A stretch of DNA of 64,000 bases. Source: DASXKD01 sp963734725 (GTDB taxonomy: Bacteria > Actinomycetota > Actinomycetes > Streptosporangiales > Streptosporangiaceae). Position numbers and translations under genes: made by a program. The number at the start of each line of letters is the position of its first letter. The first letter of the stretch is position 1. Location of the stretch: positions 1 through 64,000 of the forward strand of contig CAVTIX010000015.1 in the NCBI GenBank assembly GCA_963734725.1. Direction: 5' to 3'. The notes under the pieces are model-generated. The model had not been told where the DNA came from, searched no databases, and worked only from the letters and a program-made list of their open reading frames with translations. This document shows, piece after piece, positions 46,227 through 55,106 of the stretch.

Positions 46227-46398
46227 CTCGTGTCGCAACCACCGCCCAGGCCCGCCCCGGCCAGGCCGCCGCCCACGCCAGCAGCTGTCCGCCTGAGCCG
46301 GGCGAAGCGCGCACCCGCAGCTCGCCCAGCCGCTCCTCGCCCGCGCCGATCGCCACCGCGGTATGCGACCCCTTGTGCGGGTCCACGCCGATCATCAC
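46227..46398 (-). pseudogene. IS110-family transposase, 5' exon (N-terminal part)
   Basis: ATG at 46398 gives MMIGVDPHKGSHTAVAIGAG, EERLGELRVRASPGSGGQLL and AWAAAWPGRAWAV, the first strands of the IS110 DEDD domain (Asp6 in GVDPHK). Homology stops at WAV, where the consensus would continue E-GAGGLGHLL; that continuation is at 40527. Confidence 0.8.
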
Positions 46399-46891
46399 CG
46401 TCCGTCATCAGCACACTCCGACCAGTCGCTCGATCCGGGATACAGGACCGCGGCGGGCATGCCTAATACCAGTGCTGGCGCTCGTCGCCTCTTTCGAGCC
46501 ACGCCGCGGCGAGGCCCGGCAGGCTGGCACCTCGATATAAAGCCAGACCGCGACTGCTGATGCGGCCGGCAGGCGGTTCGGGAGCCAGCCCGCCGGGCCT
46601 CTCGAACGCTACGGCAGAGCGCAGCGTCCTCGGGTTCAATTAGGCGGCTACGGCTCGTCAAGCACTTGGATCGCCTGTCACGAAGCGTGACGGTCGCCGT
46701 CAGCGGCGTCACCGCTAGTACCGCATCCGAGCGTGCCCACTGGTCGCGGTAGTAGCCGATGACCTCCGCTGAGGGCCGGTCACACACGAACGCTGCCTGC
46801 GGGTCGCAGGATGCCGGGCCCTCATCCCAGGGCTGCTCGGCAGCTGAGCCGGCGGCGCGCTCCCTTTGCTGGGCTGGTGCGCTGCTGGCCG
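46399..46891. other. Gap with no recognisable gene
   Basis: IS110 upstream region and unassigned sequence. The last 45 bases already resemble the region next to copy 1 of the small Cys/His gene. Confidence 0.4.
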
Positions 46892-47185
46892 TCAGCGTGG
46901 GTGCCTCCGCTTCCGCCGCGCCGCTGTGAATGCCTCACCCGGGCCACCCCACATTGACACTTCGTCGGCGAACCCGCACCCGTCATCGCAGCCCACCCCG
47001 AACTGGATGCGCGCTGTTCCGGCTGACCAGCTCCCTGACCAGGACCGGCCCCGCACATGGTGGGGCAGCGGCTCATGGCCAGTGTTGCGGTGGCAGCGTT
47101 CGTACCCGCCGAACTGCGCCCGGATCACTTCGTGGCAGCGGCCAAGCTCACCCAGGCTGAGCTGCTCGCTCGGGACCTGGGTCAT
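46892..47185 (-). CDS. Small conserved Cys/His-containing protein, copy 2
   Basis: ATG at 47185 (MTQVPSEQLSLGELGRCHEV), equivalent to the start of copy 1. IRAQFGGYERCHRNTGHEPL and PHHVRGRSWSGSWSAGTARI are identical between copies; the N-terminus and the C-terminal CDDGCGF versus CDDRCVF region vary. Retention of an open frame and mostly conservative differences in both copies supports function. The homology in DNA runs from about 46845 to 47280. Family not recognised. Confidence 0.65.
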   Translation of the reverse strand: MTQVPSEQLSLGELGRCHEVIRAQFGGYERCHRNTGHEPLPHHVRGRSWSGSWSAGTARIQFGVGCDDGCGFADEVSMWGGPGEAFTAARRKRRHPR

Positions 47186-47361
47186 GGGCGTCTCCTTTAG
47201 GCCTGTCCTTCTCAGCATGCCGTCACCGCACCGGGTCGTTTCTTATTCGCCGGCCGGGCTGCCACCCGAGGTCAGCCGGGTTGGACTGGTAAGGCCGGCT
47301 GCCCCCAGGCCGGGGGCTGTCCCCGCCGCCGGCCGGCGTGTTCCGCCGCTGCGCCGGATTG

Positions 47362-47565
47362 TCAGATCGGGCGGACGTCCTCCGCCTGCGGGCCCTTAGC
47401 GCCCTGGACGGCGGTGAACTCGATCCGCTGGTTGTCCTGGAGGCTGCGGTAACCGTCAGCCTTGATGGCGGAGTGGTGAACGAAGACATCGGCGGTGCCG
47501 TCGTCGGGGGTGATGAAACCATAGCCCTTGTCGGCGTTGAACCACATCACTGTGCCCTGAGCCAT
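47362..47565 (-). CDS. cspA: Cold-shock protein (CspA family)
   Basis: ATG at 47565 with GGAGAAAG upstream encodes 67 residues, the standard size. The RNA-binding motifs are present: GTVMWFNADKGYGFITPDD (RNP1, KGYGFI) and DVFVHHSAI (RNP2). The end QRIEFTAVQGAKGPQAEDVR is typical. It binds single-stranded RNA/DNA as a chaperone. The presumed 5' leader (47566-47700) would carry any cold-shock control; no motif was verified. Confidence 0.95.
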   Translation of the reverse strand: MAQGTVMWFNADKGYGFITPDDGTADVFVHHSAIKADGYRSLQDNQRIEFTAVQGAKGPQAEDVRPI

Positions 47566-47974
47566 GGTGCTTTCTCCTGCCGAGACGACTTTCGGGATCC
47601 GCGTGCGCGGGTTCTGGGCTGCTGCGGGCCGCCTGGCCTGGAAAGCCGGACTGTGAAATCTGCGGCGCCCGCGGTCAGAACTTCGCAGGCGCTGTGACAC
47701 GAACACGAACTTCTACTACAACCACTGCTAGTAAACACCATGACACCAGCCCCGCGGGCCGCCAGCCACCGCCAGGACGCTGAAAACGAGCGACGCCAGC
47801 GCCAGCACCAGTACCAGTGACCAGCACCAGGAGCGCGGCGTGACGGTAGGGTTGGAGCATTCACCTGTTGGGCCAGCGGCGCGTTGGGTGGCGCGGTCGC
47901 TGCCTGGCGGGGGTCGCTCAAGACCCTGGCGGCACATCGCTAGCCCGGCCATGATGTGCATCCCAGGGAGCCCT

Positions 47975-49123
47975 ATGGTGCGATTCCGCGCAATGGCAAG
48001 TGTCACGCCCCGGCGGGCGGCCGGGCCGCCGGGCCCGGCGCGGGCGCTGGCCGCGCCGCAGCGCGGGAGCGACTACGCGCAGTTGTCGCGTCGGGTCAAG
48101 CAGGCGGGGCTGCTGGAGCGGCGTCCGGGGCGCTATGCCTGGATGATCACGGTCACGGCCGCGCTGCTGGCGGGCGGGTGGGCGGTGTTCGTCGTGGTGG
48201 GTGATTCATGGTGGCAGCTGGCGGTGGCCGCGTTCTTGGCGGTCATGTTCACCCAGGCTGGGTTTGTGGGCCACGACGCCGGGCACCGGCAGATTTGCGG
48301 CTCCCGGCGGGCCAGTTACCTGCTGGGCATCCTGCACGGCAATCTGGGCATCGGGCTGAGCTACGGCTGGTGGACCGGCAAGCACAACCGCCATCACGCC
48401 CACCCCAACACCGAAGGCGCCGACCCCGACATCACGATGAAAGCGCTGGCCTTCACCGCCGGCCAGGCCCGCGCCAGCCGGGGCCTGCCCCGGCTGGCGT
48501 TCCGCTACCAGGCGTACCTGTTCTTCCCGTTGCTGCTCGGCGAGGCGGTCAGCGTGCACGCCGCGAGCATCCGCGCCCTGGCCCGCCGTGAGTCCCGCGG
48601 CTGGCCGGTGGAGGCGGCCCTGCTGGCGGTCCACCTCGCCGGCTACCTCACCGCCGTCTTCGTGGTGCTGCCGCCGGTCAAGGCCGCCGTGTTCATCCTG
48701 GTCCAGCAGGGCCTGTTCGGCCTGTACCTGGGCGCCGCCTTCGCCCCCAACCACAAGGGCATGCCCATCTTGGCCGCGGCGGACCGCAGCGACTTCCTGC
48801 GCCGCCAGGTGCTCACCTCCCGCAACGTCCGCGGCGGCTGGTTCACCGACCTGGCCCTGGGCGGCCTCAACTACCAGATCGAGCATCACTTGTTCCCTTC
48901 CATGCCCCGGCCCAACCTGCGCCGCTCCCAGGCCCTGATCAAACAGTTCTGCCAGCAGCGCGGGCTGCCCTACTGCCAGGCCAGCCTCGGCGGCTCATAC
49001 GCCCAGGCCCTGCGCTACCTCAACACCACCGGCAAAACCCCCCGCACCCCCCCAGGCCCGCCCGCCCCGACCACAGCCACGGCCGCCCCCGCCGCAGACC
49101 CCCCGCCCGCCGCCCGCCCATGA
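47975..49123 (+). CDS. Membrane fatty acid desaturase
   Basis: The start is placed at ATG 47975, seven bases after CAGGGAG (ATG 47993 is an alternative); 382 residues. The three histidine boxes of non-haem di-iron acyl desaturases are intact: GHDAGHRQ (residues 99-106), KHNRHHAHPNTEG (136-148) and NYQIEHHLFPSMPRPNL near 310. They are separated by two hydrophobic hairpins (YAWMITVTAALLAGGWAVFV; AALLAVHLAGYLTAVFVVLP). It introduces double bonds into membrane acyl chains using O2 and a ferredoxin-type donor; regiochemistry cannot be told. The C-terminal 40 residues are Pro/Thr/Ala-rich. It faces away from cspA, a pairing that suggests adaptation to cold, though this is inference. Confidence 0.9.
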   Translation: MVRFRAMASVTPRRAAGPPGPARALAAPQRGSDYAQLSRRVKQAGLLERRPGRYAWMITVTAALLAGGWAVFVVVGDSWWQLAVAAFLAVMFTQAGFVGHDAGHRQICGSRRASYLLGILHGNLGIGLSYGWWTGKHNRHHAHPNTEGADPDITMKALAFTAGQARASRGLPRLAFRYQAYLFFPLLLGEAVSVHAASIRALARRESRGWPVEAALLAVHLAGYLTAVFVVLPPVKAAVFILVQQGLFGLYLGAAFAPNHKGMPILAAADRSDFLRRQVLTSRNVRGGWFTDLALGGLNYQIEHHLFPSMPRPNLRRSQALIKQFCQQRGLPYCQASLGGSYAQALRYLNTTGKTPRTPPGPPAPTTATAAPAADPPPAARP

Positions 49124-49399
49124 CCCAGCCCGGAGCCCGCCGGCCAGCCCCGCCGCCCCGCTCACCACGCCAAGGCGTCACGGCACGAGAGGACCGCTGC
49201 CAACCGCCGCGACAGCGGCCACGGCGACCACGAAGATCATCCTGACAAGCCGGCCCGCCGCCCAGCTCCTGGCCGAGCGCGCGCGCCTGGATCGCGGCCC
49301 ACGGCGGCGCCCGGCCTCATCGCCGGCGAATAGAGATCAACCGCACAAAGCCGGCTGGCGCGACGCCGAGCACGATTATCCGACGCAGCACCGGAATAA
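49124..49399. other. Short gap
   Basis: No gene recognised between the desaturase and the MarR operator region. Confidence 0.4.
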
Positions 49400-49487
49400 A
49401 TCCGTGAGGTTCCTCATTATGAGAATCATCAACGTGACGCCTCTCATAAAAGGGGCGGCCAGCGTCGGTCGTGCCAGAGGAGAAGCC
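49400..49487 (+). promoter_or_regulatory. Putative MarR operator and promoter
   Basis: An AT-rich patch carries the inverted repeat TTATGAGA (49418-49425) and TCTCATAA (49442-49449), spaced 16 bases, directly upstream of the MarR-type gene and its efflux pump. A GAGGAG ribosome-binding sequence precedes ATG 49488. The size and symmetry suit autoregulation. Confidence 0.55.
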
Positions 49488-49956
49488 ATGATCGCGCCCG
49501 AGCAGGTAGGCGAGCGGTACCTGGCGGTCCATCGCCGGATGCTCCGCGCCGTCAACGATCAGATGAGCGAATGCGGCCTGTCCATGGCCCGGACCAAGGT
49601 GCTGATGCGGCTCCGCGAGCGGGGGCCCATCCGGCAAAGCGTGCTGGCGGCCGATCTCGGGCTGTCCCCGCACTCCATCACCGACATCGTCGACGCGCTG
49701 GAGCGCCTCGGCCTGGCCGAGCGCCTGGCCGGACGCTACGGACCGCCGGGCCAAGCTCGTCGCCATCACCGACGCGGGCGAGAGTTCCCTGGACGTGGCG
49801 CGCTCCACGCGCGAGCGGCTGTTCAGGCAGATCTTTGGCGCCCTGGGCCAGGAAGACCGGACAACCTTTCTCCGCCTGCTCGACATCCTGGACGATGCGG
49901 CCCGTCCGCTGACCGTCTCGCCGGCTGCCTCCGGCGCGCCGGTGATCCCGGCATGA
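49488..49956 (+). pseudogene. MarR-family regulator, single frameshift
   Basis: MIAPEQVGERYLAVHRRMLR, AVNDQMSECGLSMARTKVLM, RLRERGPIRQSVLAADLGLS and PHSITDIVDALERLGLAERL form the MarR winged helix. Near 49730 one base is out of register; the other frame continues DATDRRAKLVAITDAGESSL (wing), DVARSTRERLFRQIFGALGQ, EDRTTFLRLLDILDDAARP to TGA at 49954. One indel would restore a normal 156-residue protein. It precedes, with a 68-base gap, an MFS exporter that it probably represses. Confidence 0.8.
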
Positions 49957-50024
49957 CCGCCGGGCCCCGCGCGACCATCGCTACCCGTCCCAGTCACGCT
50001 TCTCACCCGGGGGTATAGCCCGCT

Positions 50025-51572
50025 ATGTCATACGTGTCCTCTGTCGCTGACAGCCACCGCGCCGCGCGCAGCGACCATCGCTGGCTGATCCTGGTGATCG
50101 TGGCTGTCGCCCAGCTCATGGTGGTGCTGGACGCCACCGTCGTCAACATCGCCCTACCGTCGGCCCAGCAGGCGCTGGGGTTTCCTAACGGCGACCGGCA
50201 GTGGGTGGTGACCGCCTACGCCCTGGCGTTCGGCAGCTTGCTGCTCGTCGGCGGCCGGCTCGGCGACATGTTCAGCCGCAAGTGGGTGTTCATCACCGGC
50301 CTGGCCGGGTTCGCCCTGTCCTCGGCACTGGGGGGCGCTGCCGTCTCGTTCGGGATGCTGGTGGCCGCCCGGACGCTGCAGGGCGCGTTCGGTGCCATTC
50401 TTGCGCCTGCCGCCCTGGGAACCCTGGTCAGCACGTTCCGCGACCCGCGCGAGCGCGGCCGGGCGTTCGGCGTCTTCGGGTCGGTGGCCGGCGGCGGCGG
50501 TGCCGTGGGCCTGATCCTCGGCGGCGTCCTCACCCAGTATTTCTCCTGGCGCTGGACCCTGTACGTCAACCTGTTCTTCGCCGCGATCGCGATAGCCGGC
50601 GCCCTGGCCTTCATGCGGAGCATCCGGCCGGACGGCCGTCCGCGGATGGACTGGATAGGAACCGTGCTCGCCTCGGCCGGGCTGTTCCTCATCGTCTTCG
50701 GGTTCTCGCACGCCGAAGTGGCGGGCTGGACCGCCGCCCTGACCATCGGCTCGCTCGTCGCGGGCGTGATCCTGCTCGCGGCGTTCGCGTTCGCCGAGAG
50801 CAGGGTCAGCCACCCCCTGCTTCCGCTGCGGGTGATCATGGACCGCACCCGGGGCGGCGCCTACGTCTCGGTCGGGCTGTCCGGGATCGCGGTCTTCGGG
50901 GTCTTCCTGTTCCTCACCTACTACCTCCAGCAGGTCAAGGGCTACAGCCCGGTGACCAGCGGGCTGGCTTTCCTGCCGATGATCGCCTGCATCCTGCTCA
51001 GCTCGAACAGCTCCAGCATCGTGCTGCTGCCCCGGTTCGGGCCGCGGGCCCTGATCGCTACCGGCATGCTGCTCGGCGCCGGCGCGATGGCCTATCTCAC
51101 CCAGCTCACCGTGACCTCCGCCTACGCGGGCAGCGTGCTGCCGGCGCTGCTGGCCCTGGGCCTGGGTTTCGGCATGATCTTCGCGCCCGCCATCAACACC
51201 GCCACCTCCGGGGTGGCCCGGCGGGACTCCGGCGTGGCCTCGGCGCTGGTCAATACCATGCAGCAGGTTGGCGGGTCGATCGGCACCGCAGCGCTGAGCA
51301 CGGTAGCGCTAACCGCCACGGCAGCCTACCTGACCGCGCACCACGTGGGACGGCTCGCACCGGCCACCGCCGCGGTGCACGGCTTCAGCGTGGCTTTCGC
51401 GGTGTCGGCGTCGCTGTTCGGCCTCGGCGCGCTGGTGGCCATCCTGCTGCTGCCGTCCCGCCGCCGGTTGCAGGAACTACGGGACGCGGCTGCGGCGGAC
51501 GACGCCGCCGTGGCGCTCAGCCCGGCCCCAGCGGACGCCATGGCCACCTCGTCCACTGACGCCAGGCGATGA
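50025..51572 (+). CDS. MFS drug exporter, DHA2 (EmrB/QacA) family, 14 transmembrane helices
   Basis: A complete 515-residue transporter. The first helix carries the DHA2 signature LDATVVNIALPSAQ. Motif A is GRLGDMFSRKWVF, motif B-like region RTLQGAFGAILAPAALGTLV, motif C region FGSVAGGGGAVGLILGGVLT. Fourteen hydrophobic helices can be counted, the last near ASLFGLGALVAILLLPSRRR. Such proteins export drugs or antibiotics by proton antiport. It follows a MarR-type gene and operator, a standard inducible efflux arrangement. The C-terminal 40 residues are Ala-rich and cytosolic. Confidence 0.92.
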   Translation: MSYVSSVADSHRAARSDHRWLILVIVAVAQLMVVLDATVVNIALPSAQQALGFPNGDRQWVVTAYALAFGSLLLVGGRLGDMFSRKWVFITGLAGFALSSALGGAAVSFGMLVAARTLQGAFGAILAPAALGTLVSTFRDPRERGRAFGVFGSVAGGGGAVGLILGGVLTQYFSWRWTLYVNLFFAAIAIAGALAFMRSIRPDGRPRMDWIGTVLASAGLFLIVFGFSHAEVAGWTAALTIGSLVAGVILLAAFAFAESRVSHPLLPLRVIMDRTRGGAYVSVGLSGIAVFGVFLFLTYYLQQVKGYSPVTSGLAFLPMIACILLSSNSSSIVLLPRFGPRALIATGMLLGAGAMAYLTQLTVTSAYAGSVLPALLALGLGFGMIFAPAINTATSGVARRDSGVASALVNTMQQVGGSIGTAALSTVALTATAAYLTAHHVGRLAPATAAVHGFSVAFAVSASLFGLGALVAILLLPSRRRLQELRDAAAADDAAVALSPAPADAMATSSTDARR

Positions 51573-51639
51573 CCGGGTAAGTCGGTTGGGACCGCGCCGC
51601 CTACATCGAGCGGGTAGCAGTGCAGAGGAGGCCGAGCGG

Positions 51640-51850
51640 CGCCGCAAGGCGCCGATGGCCCGTCGCAGCGGCCTCCGACTGGCCGGGGAACGCAAACAGC
51701 AAGGGCTCACCCGGGCCCAACTCGTCCAGGCGATGGGCGTCACTTCCGGGCGGGCAGCCCAGATCGAGCGCGCGAGCCGGCAACCATCGAGGCCGTCGCC
51801 CGCTCATCGAACGGTTCGACCTCATCGCCGCACGCTCCGGGAGCGTGCGC
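51640..51850 (+). pseudogene. XRE-type antitoxin-like regulator, frameshifted relic
   Basis: ARRSGLRLAGERKQQGLTRA, QLVQAMGVTSGRAAQIER is an XRE helix-turn-helix; after a shift ATIEAVARS follows, as in HigA-type antitoxin families (GRIATIEAVARYVEALGG). The tail is lost. It lies at the edge of the tRNA-Ser repeat and may be the remains of a toxin-antitoxin unit. Confidence 0.5.
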
Positions 51851-51865
51851 ACATGCGTTCACCTG

Positions 51866-52235
51866 CGTTCGGGCCCGTCCCAGGGCCCGGTGACCAGGCA
51901 CAACAGCCACAGCTGACCCGGCGGGCGGACCCACGCGGCTCGCAACTGAGACCAATAAATGAGACCAGGGGAGCACGACGCCCCCGTCTGTCGGCTGCTA
52001 AGGCCAGTGTTCTTGCAGGTCAGTGGCGGTGGAGGTGGTGGTGGAGGTGGGATTTGAACCCACGGAAGACTTGCGCCTTCATACGCTTTCGAGTACTGCG
52101 CACCACCGTTCACCACCGGCCGCCAGCGTTCCTGATCAGCGCGCACAGGCGGCCGCGGCCGCCCGTGAACCGCTGTGAACGGGAGTGAATGACCAAAACT
52201 AAGACCAGAGCCTGGTCGGGCGGCCCGCCGCAGAC
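51866..52235. repeat. Direct repeat copy 1 containing a tRNA-Ser 3' half (att-like)
   Basis: About 370 bases recur in the same orientation at 60546-60915. Shared blocks in order: GGTGACCAGGCACAACAGCC, AATAAATGAGACCA, GCAGGTCAGTGGCGGTGGAG, the tRNA 3' half, ACTGCGCACCACCGTTCACC then ACCGGCCGCCAGCG, and GACCAAAACT. The presence of a tRNA 3' end suggests attachment sites of integrative elements. Confidence 0.75.
52024..52095 (-). tRNA. tRNA-Ser(CGA) 3' half only (fragment), copy 1
   Basis: On the minus strand: anticodon-loop-like CTCGAAA, variable arm GAAGGCGCAAGTCTTC, T arm GTGGGTTCAAATCCCAC, acceptor strand, G discriminator and encoded CCA. The 5' half (acceptor start, D arm) is absent upstream, so it is not a functional gene. 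This copy has about 12 extra bases (ACCACC-type expansion) in the acceptor strand. Confidence 0.65.
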
Positions 52236-52577
52236 CGGCCAGGCACTTGCCGAGCAATACCCGGTGATTGTCGACGTGAACCTGTGATCGCCCCACGTGG
52301 CTCCGGCTGGGCCATTGTGGGCAACCAACAGGATCTCCCCCACGGCCACGGGGCCTAGTCCTTGGTCATCGCGGACAGTGAGCGCCTGGCAGATTGCGGT
52401 CCCTCGTTGATTGCGCCGAATATTTGCCCACCCGGTCTTACTTGGTTCGTGTGGATGCTGAGCGCAGATCAGATCTGTGCGCTTGCGAGTCGAGGCAAAG
52501 ATGCCTGCGCAGTGTGAAGTGCGCGGGAGATTCTCCTGTCCGGCTATGCGCTCAGCGAGCATCGACAAGGGCTTTAC
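52236..52577. other. Gap with no recognisable gene
   Basis: Where an integrase gene might be expected next to an att site, none is recognisable on either strand. Confidence 0.4.
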
Positions 52578-52979
52578 CTAGGCGCTGAGCGGCGCGCGGC
52601 GCGCGGACACCTTGCGGTGGGTGATTCGCCAGCCAGCAGCTGTTCGCTTGACGATGTCGTCATAGACGACGCTGCCGCTAGATCCATCCGCCTGAATCGC
52701 GATGCCTTTGGAGCGCACGCGCACCACCTGGCCATCGAACTCGGTGAGGATGATATTCGTGACGTGATGACCAACGGGGTTGCGATCACCCATGGCGATC
52801 GCAGCGTTGCGGATGGCGGCGATTCCCTGCAGGGTGCCGAGCCCGAAGTCCCCAAGGTCGTAGGAGACCTCGGGAGAGAAGAGATCCTCCAGGCGGTCGA
52901 GCTCGCCTGAATCCATGATGTGCCCGTGCAGGGCGACCAGCTCGCTGATCGCCAGCCGGTCCTCAGCTGATACCACCAT
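52578..52979 (-). CDS. SnoaL-like/NTF2-fold protein
   Basis: ATG at 52979; 133 residues. AEDRLAISELVALHGHIMDS, GELDRLEDLFSPEVSYDLGD, GIAAIRNAAIAMGDRNPVGH, HVTNIILTEFDGQVVRVRSK and GSVVYDDIVKRTAAGWRITH follow the SnoaL_4-type NTF2 fold (alpha-beta barrel with an His-lined pocket). Relatives include dehydratases, polyketide cyclases and isomerases; the reaction cannot be named. Complete and monocistronic. Confidence 0.8.
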   Translation of the reverse strand: MVVSAEDRLAISELVALHGHIMDSGELDRLEDLFSPEVSYDLGDFGLGTLQGIAAIRNAAIAMGDRNPVGHHVTNIILTEFDGQVVRVRSKGIAIQADGSSGSVVYDDIVKRTAAGWRITHRKVSARRAPLSA

Positions 52980-53570
52980 CCCGAACCATCCTTAGCTGAC
53001 TCCGAACCCTCAAGTGATCATCCCGCAAGCGTGGCCGTACGCTCTCACCGAGGCCGCCGCTGCGGTGACCCAGCCCGAGAACCGGCAACGGAAACGCCGC
53101 CGATCGCGGGATTCCTGCGCCACTAGGTTCCGATAGCCGTGCTCGGTGAACCGCCCTGGCCACCTCGGCAGTCAGGGGATTCACGTCATCAGCACCTCCG
53201 CGCCGAGTGCCACAACCGCACCGCGAGTCCCACCACCGGTTCGACGTCTCCGCGCGACCCATGCGTTGACAACAACACACGCATTTCGCGACTCCCATGT
53301 CCGCAGGTTCTGGTCCTGGCCAGCGATTATGCGGCACGACCCGGGCCTTTGCCGCACCCCCCGGCGCGCCATACGTTGAAAGTGGAAGGGAGTGGGCACT
53401 CTCCTTTCCACTTGATCGTCCGCTGTGGACCGGCAGCCTCCTCGCCAAACGGCGGCACGCCGCGTACGGCGGTACCGCCGGCCCAGGAAGATCTCCATGA
53501 GCCGACGGATGCAGCCGCGGAATGAGAAGTTCTCCACTCTCTTCAGCGAGACCGGCTCGAAATGAAGCGG
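52980..53570. other. Long gap with no recognisable gene
   Basis: Nearly 600 bases of lower coding quality. Minus-strand frames are Arg-rich and lack family resemblance. Confidence 0.45.
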
Positions 53571-54622
53571 TCACGAGTCCTGGGCGGGCCGCCAGTCCTG
53601 ATGATTTGCGCCGGGGAAAGAGCTGACCCCCGCGGTGAATTGCTCCACTGCCGTGTTGACCGCGGCGGACCGGATGGATTCGTACAGGTCGAAGTCGTGG
53701 TAGGCGCCGGGTAGCTCGGCGTAGCTGACCGGGCGGCTCGACACTGCGCGTGCCTGCTCTGCGAAGGCCCGTGCGGTCGCCGCCGGCGGCCGCATGTCTT
53801 TCTCGCCGTGCACCACCAGCATGGGCGGCAACTCAGCGCACGGCGCGAGGCCGCCGTAGTAGCCGTAGCGGCAGATCAGGCCCGCGATGCCGGTCTCGCC
53901 CTCACACACCGCCCGGATCGCCAGGTTCGCCCCGGCCGAACTGCCGGCGACGAACAGCATGCCGGGGTCAGCGCCGTACTCCGCGGCGTGCGCACGGACC
54001 CAGGCGATCGCGGCGCGCACATCGGCCACCTGGTCGGCGAGGGTCACCTGCGGCAGCAGCCGGTAGTTCGCGCTCACGCAGACGAAACCGCGCCGGCTGG
54101 TCAGGTGCCGGATCAGCGGCCGCGCCTCGCGGGCCTTGTTGCCGGAATAGAAGCCGCCGCCATGGAAGTGCAGCAGGACCGGCGCGCGGCCGGCCGGTCA
54201 CGGCGGTGGTACACATCCAGCGCGCGGTCCGGCCCGCCGCCGTAGCCAAAGCCGCGGACCCGGACCACGTCCCGCCGGCCCGGAAAGAACGGGGCGCGCA
54301 GGATCCGGCCCCACGGCCGTGCTGGCCTGCCGGCGTTGTGCAATGCCGCGTGCGCGCGCATCGCGCGGCACACCACGACCACCAGGCCGGCCAGGGCGAG
54401 CAGTGCGACAGCGGCGCCGGCGGCGCCGCCCGGCGAGCCGAGGTCGCCGTCCACGAGCGCGAGCATGGTCGAGGCGATCAGCCAATACCCCACGATGAAC
54501 GGCAGCTCGCTGACCACCAGCGCGGGGAGGGCGGACAACGAGCCGAGCCTGGACCACCGGGTGAGCGCGCAAACCACGCCCCAGGACGCGACCGCGACCG
54601 TCCACCAGTACCCGACCGGCAT
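53571..54622 (-). pseudogene. Membrane-anchored alpha/beta hydrolase (esterase/lipase-like), one frameshift
   Basis: From ATG 54622: three or four membrane helices (YWWTVAVASWGVVCALT; LVVSELPFIVGYWLIASTML; AAGAAVALLALAGLVVVVCR), then VVRVRGFGYGGGPDRALDVY. Near 54195 the frame breaks; the next frame gives APVLLHFHGGGFYSGN (HGGG oxyanion hole) and SRRGFVCVSANYRLLPQVTL, then AAIAWVRAHAAEYGADPGML, FVAGSSAGANLA (nucleophile Ser in GSSAG), VVHGEKDMRPP (Asp) and GAYHDFDLYES (His). All catalytic residues are present; one indel restores the gene of about 350 residues. It is a BD-FAE/HSL-type fold, substrate unknown. Confidence 0.75.
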
Positions 54623-54624
54623 CA

Positions 54625-54819
54625 GGAACCGCCCGCGGCGCGGTGCCACACACACGCCGGCTGCTGGCCGAGCATCATCGGCCCGGCGCCGAGCGCCCTG
54701 ACCCGTCCGGCGTTCCCCGGTGACCTATAGGTCCCGGTCACCTGGTGCCCGTGCGCGGTGAGCTGGGGAACGAGCCGGGCGCCGACAGCACCGCCCGCCC
54801 CCCCGGCGGAGACTCGCAT
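54625..54819 (-). pseudogene. NAD-dependent epimerase/SDR, N-terminal fragment
   Basis: ATG at 54819: MRVSAGGAGGAVGARLVPQL, TAHGHQVTGTYRSPGNAGRV, RALGAGP. This is the Rossmann GxxGxxG start of an extended SDR (NmrA/epimerase-like) protein. After about 48 codons the homology is lost against the upstream end of the hydrolase gene. Truncated relic. Confidence 0.65.
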
Positions 54820-55017
54820 CGTGTGCTCCTTCTCAGTATTGAGCATGCCCGACGTTATGAGGCGGCGATGCGGCGGGTGCCACCCGAAAGTGGACATGGC
54901 GGGTGGAATCCGCCGATGCGGCCACTGCGTGTTTCTTAGTCACCGCTGACCTGCACGCTCATCGCCTCCAGCGATCCTTCGTGCCGCCGCCGGCGGAGAT
55001 CCTTCGCAGCCTCAAAG

Positions 55018-55036
55018 TATCGTACAACGATATAAT
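55018..55036 (+). promoter_or_regulatory. Operator palindrome overlapping a -10 box upstream of yceI relic
   Basis: TATCGT-ACA-ACGATA (55018-55032) is a perfect six-base inverted repeat, and TATAAT at 55031-55036 overlaps its right arm. AT-rich sequence of this type is rare in the window. A repressor bound here would block the promoter. Confidence 0.6.
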
Positions 55037-55106
55037 AGCTGTACATCGGCCATCAGGCGGACAGCCAGCCATGCCGGGCCCCGGCTAAATGGAGAACCAG
55101 CACGTC

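Noticed and set aside
46395..46787. Minus-strand 130-codon frame upstream of IS110
   Set aside because: No resemblance to a family, overlaps the IS110 start, and has Arg/Ser-rich low-complexity composition.
51859..52296. Minus-strand frame reading through the tRNA-Ser fragment (tail ...WVQIPPPPP)
   Set aside because: The apparent protein is the translated tRNA 3' end plus repeat; the similar frame at 60497-60979 has the same origin.
52236..52577. Integrase gene next to the att-like repeat
   Set aside because: No R...HxxR...Y tyrosine-recombinase pattern or serine-integrase domain appears in any frame.
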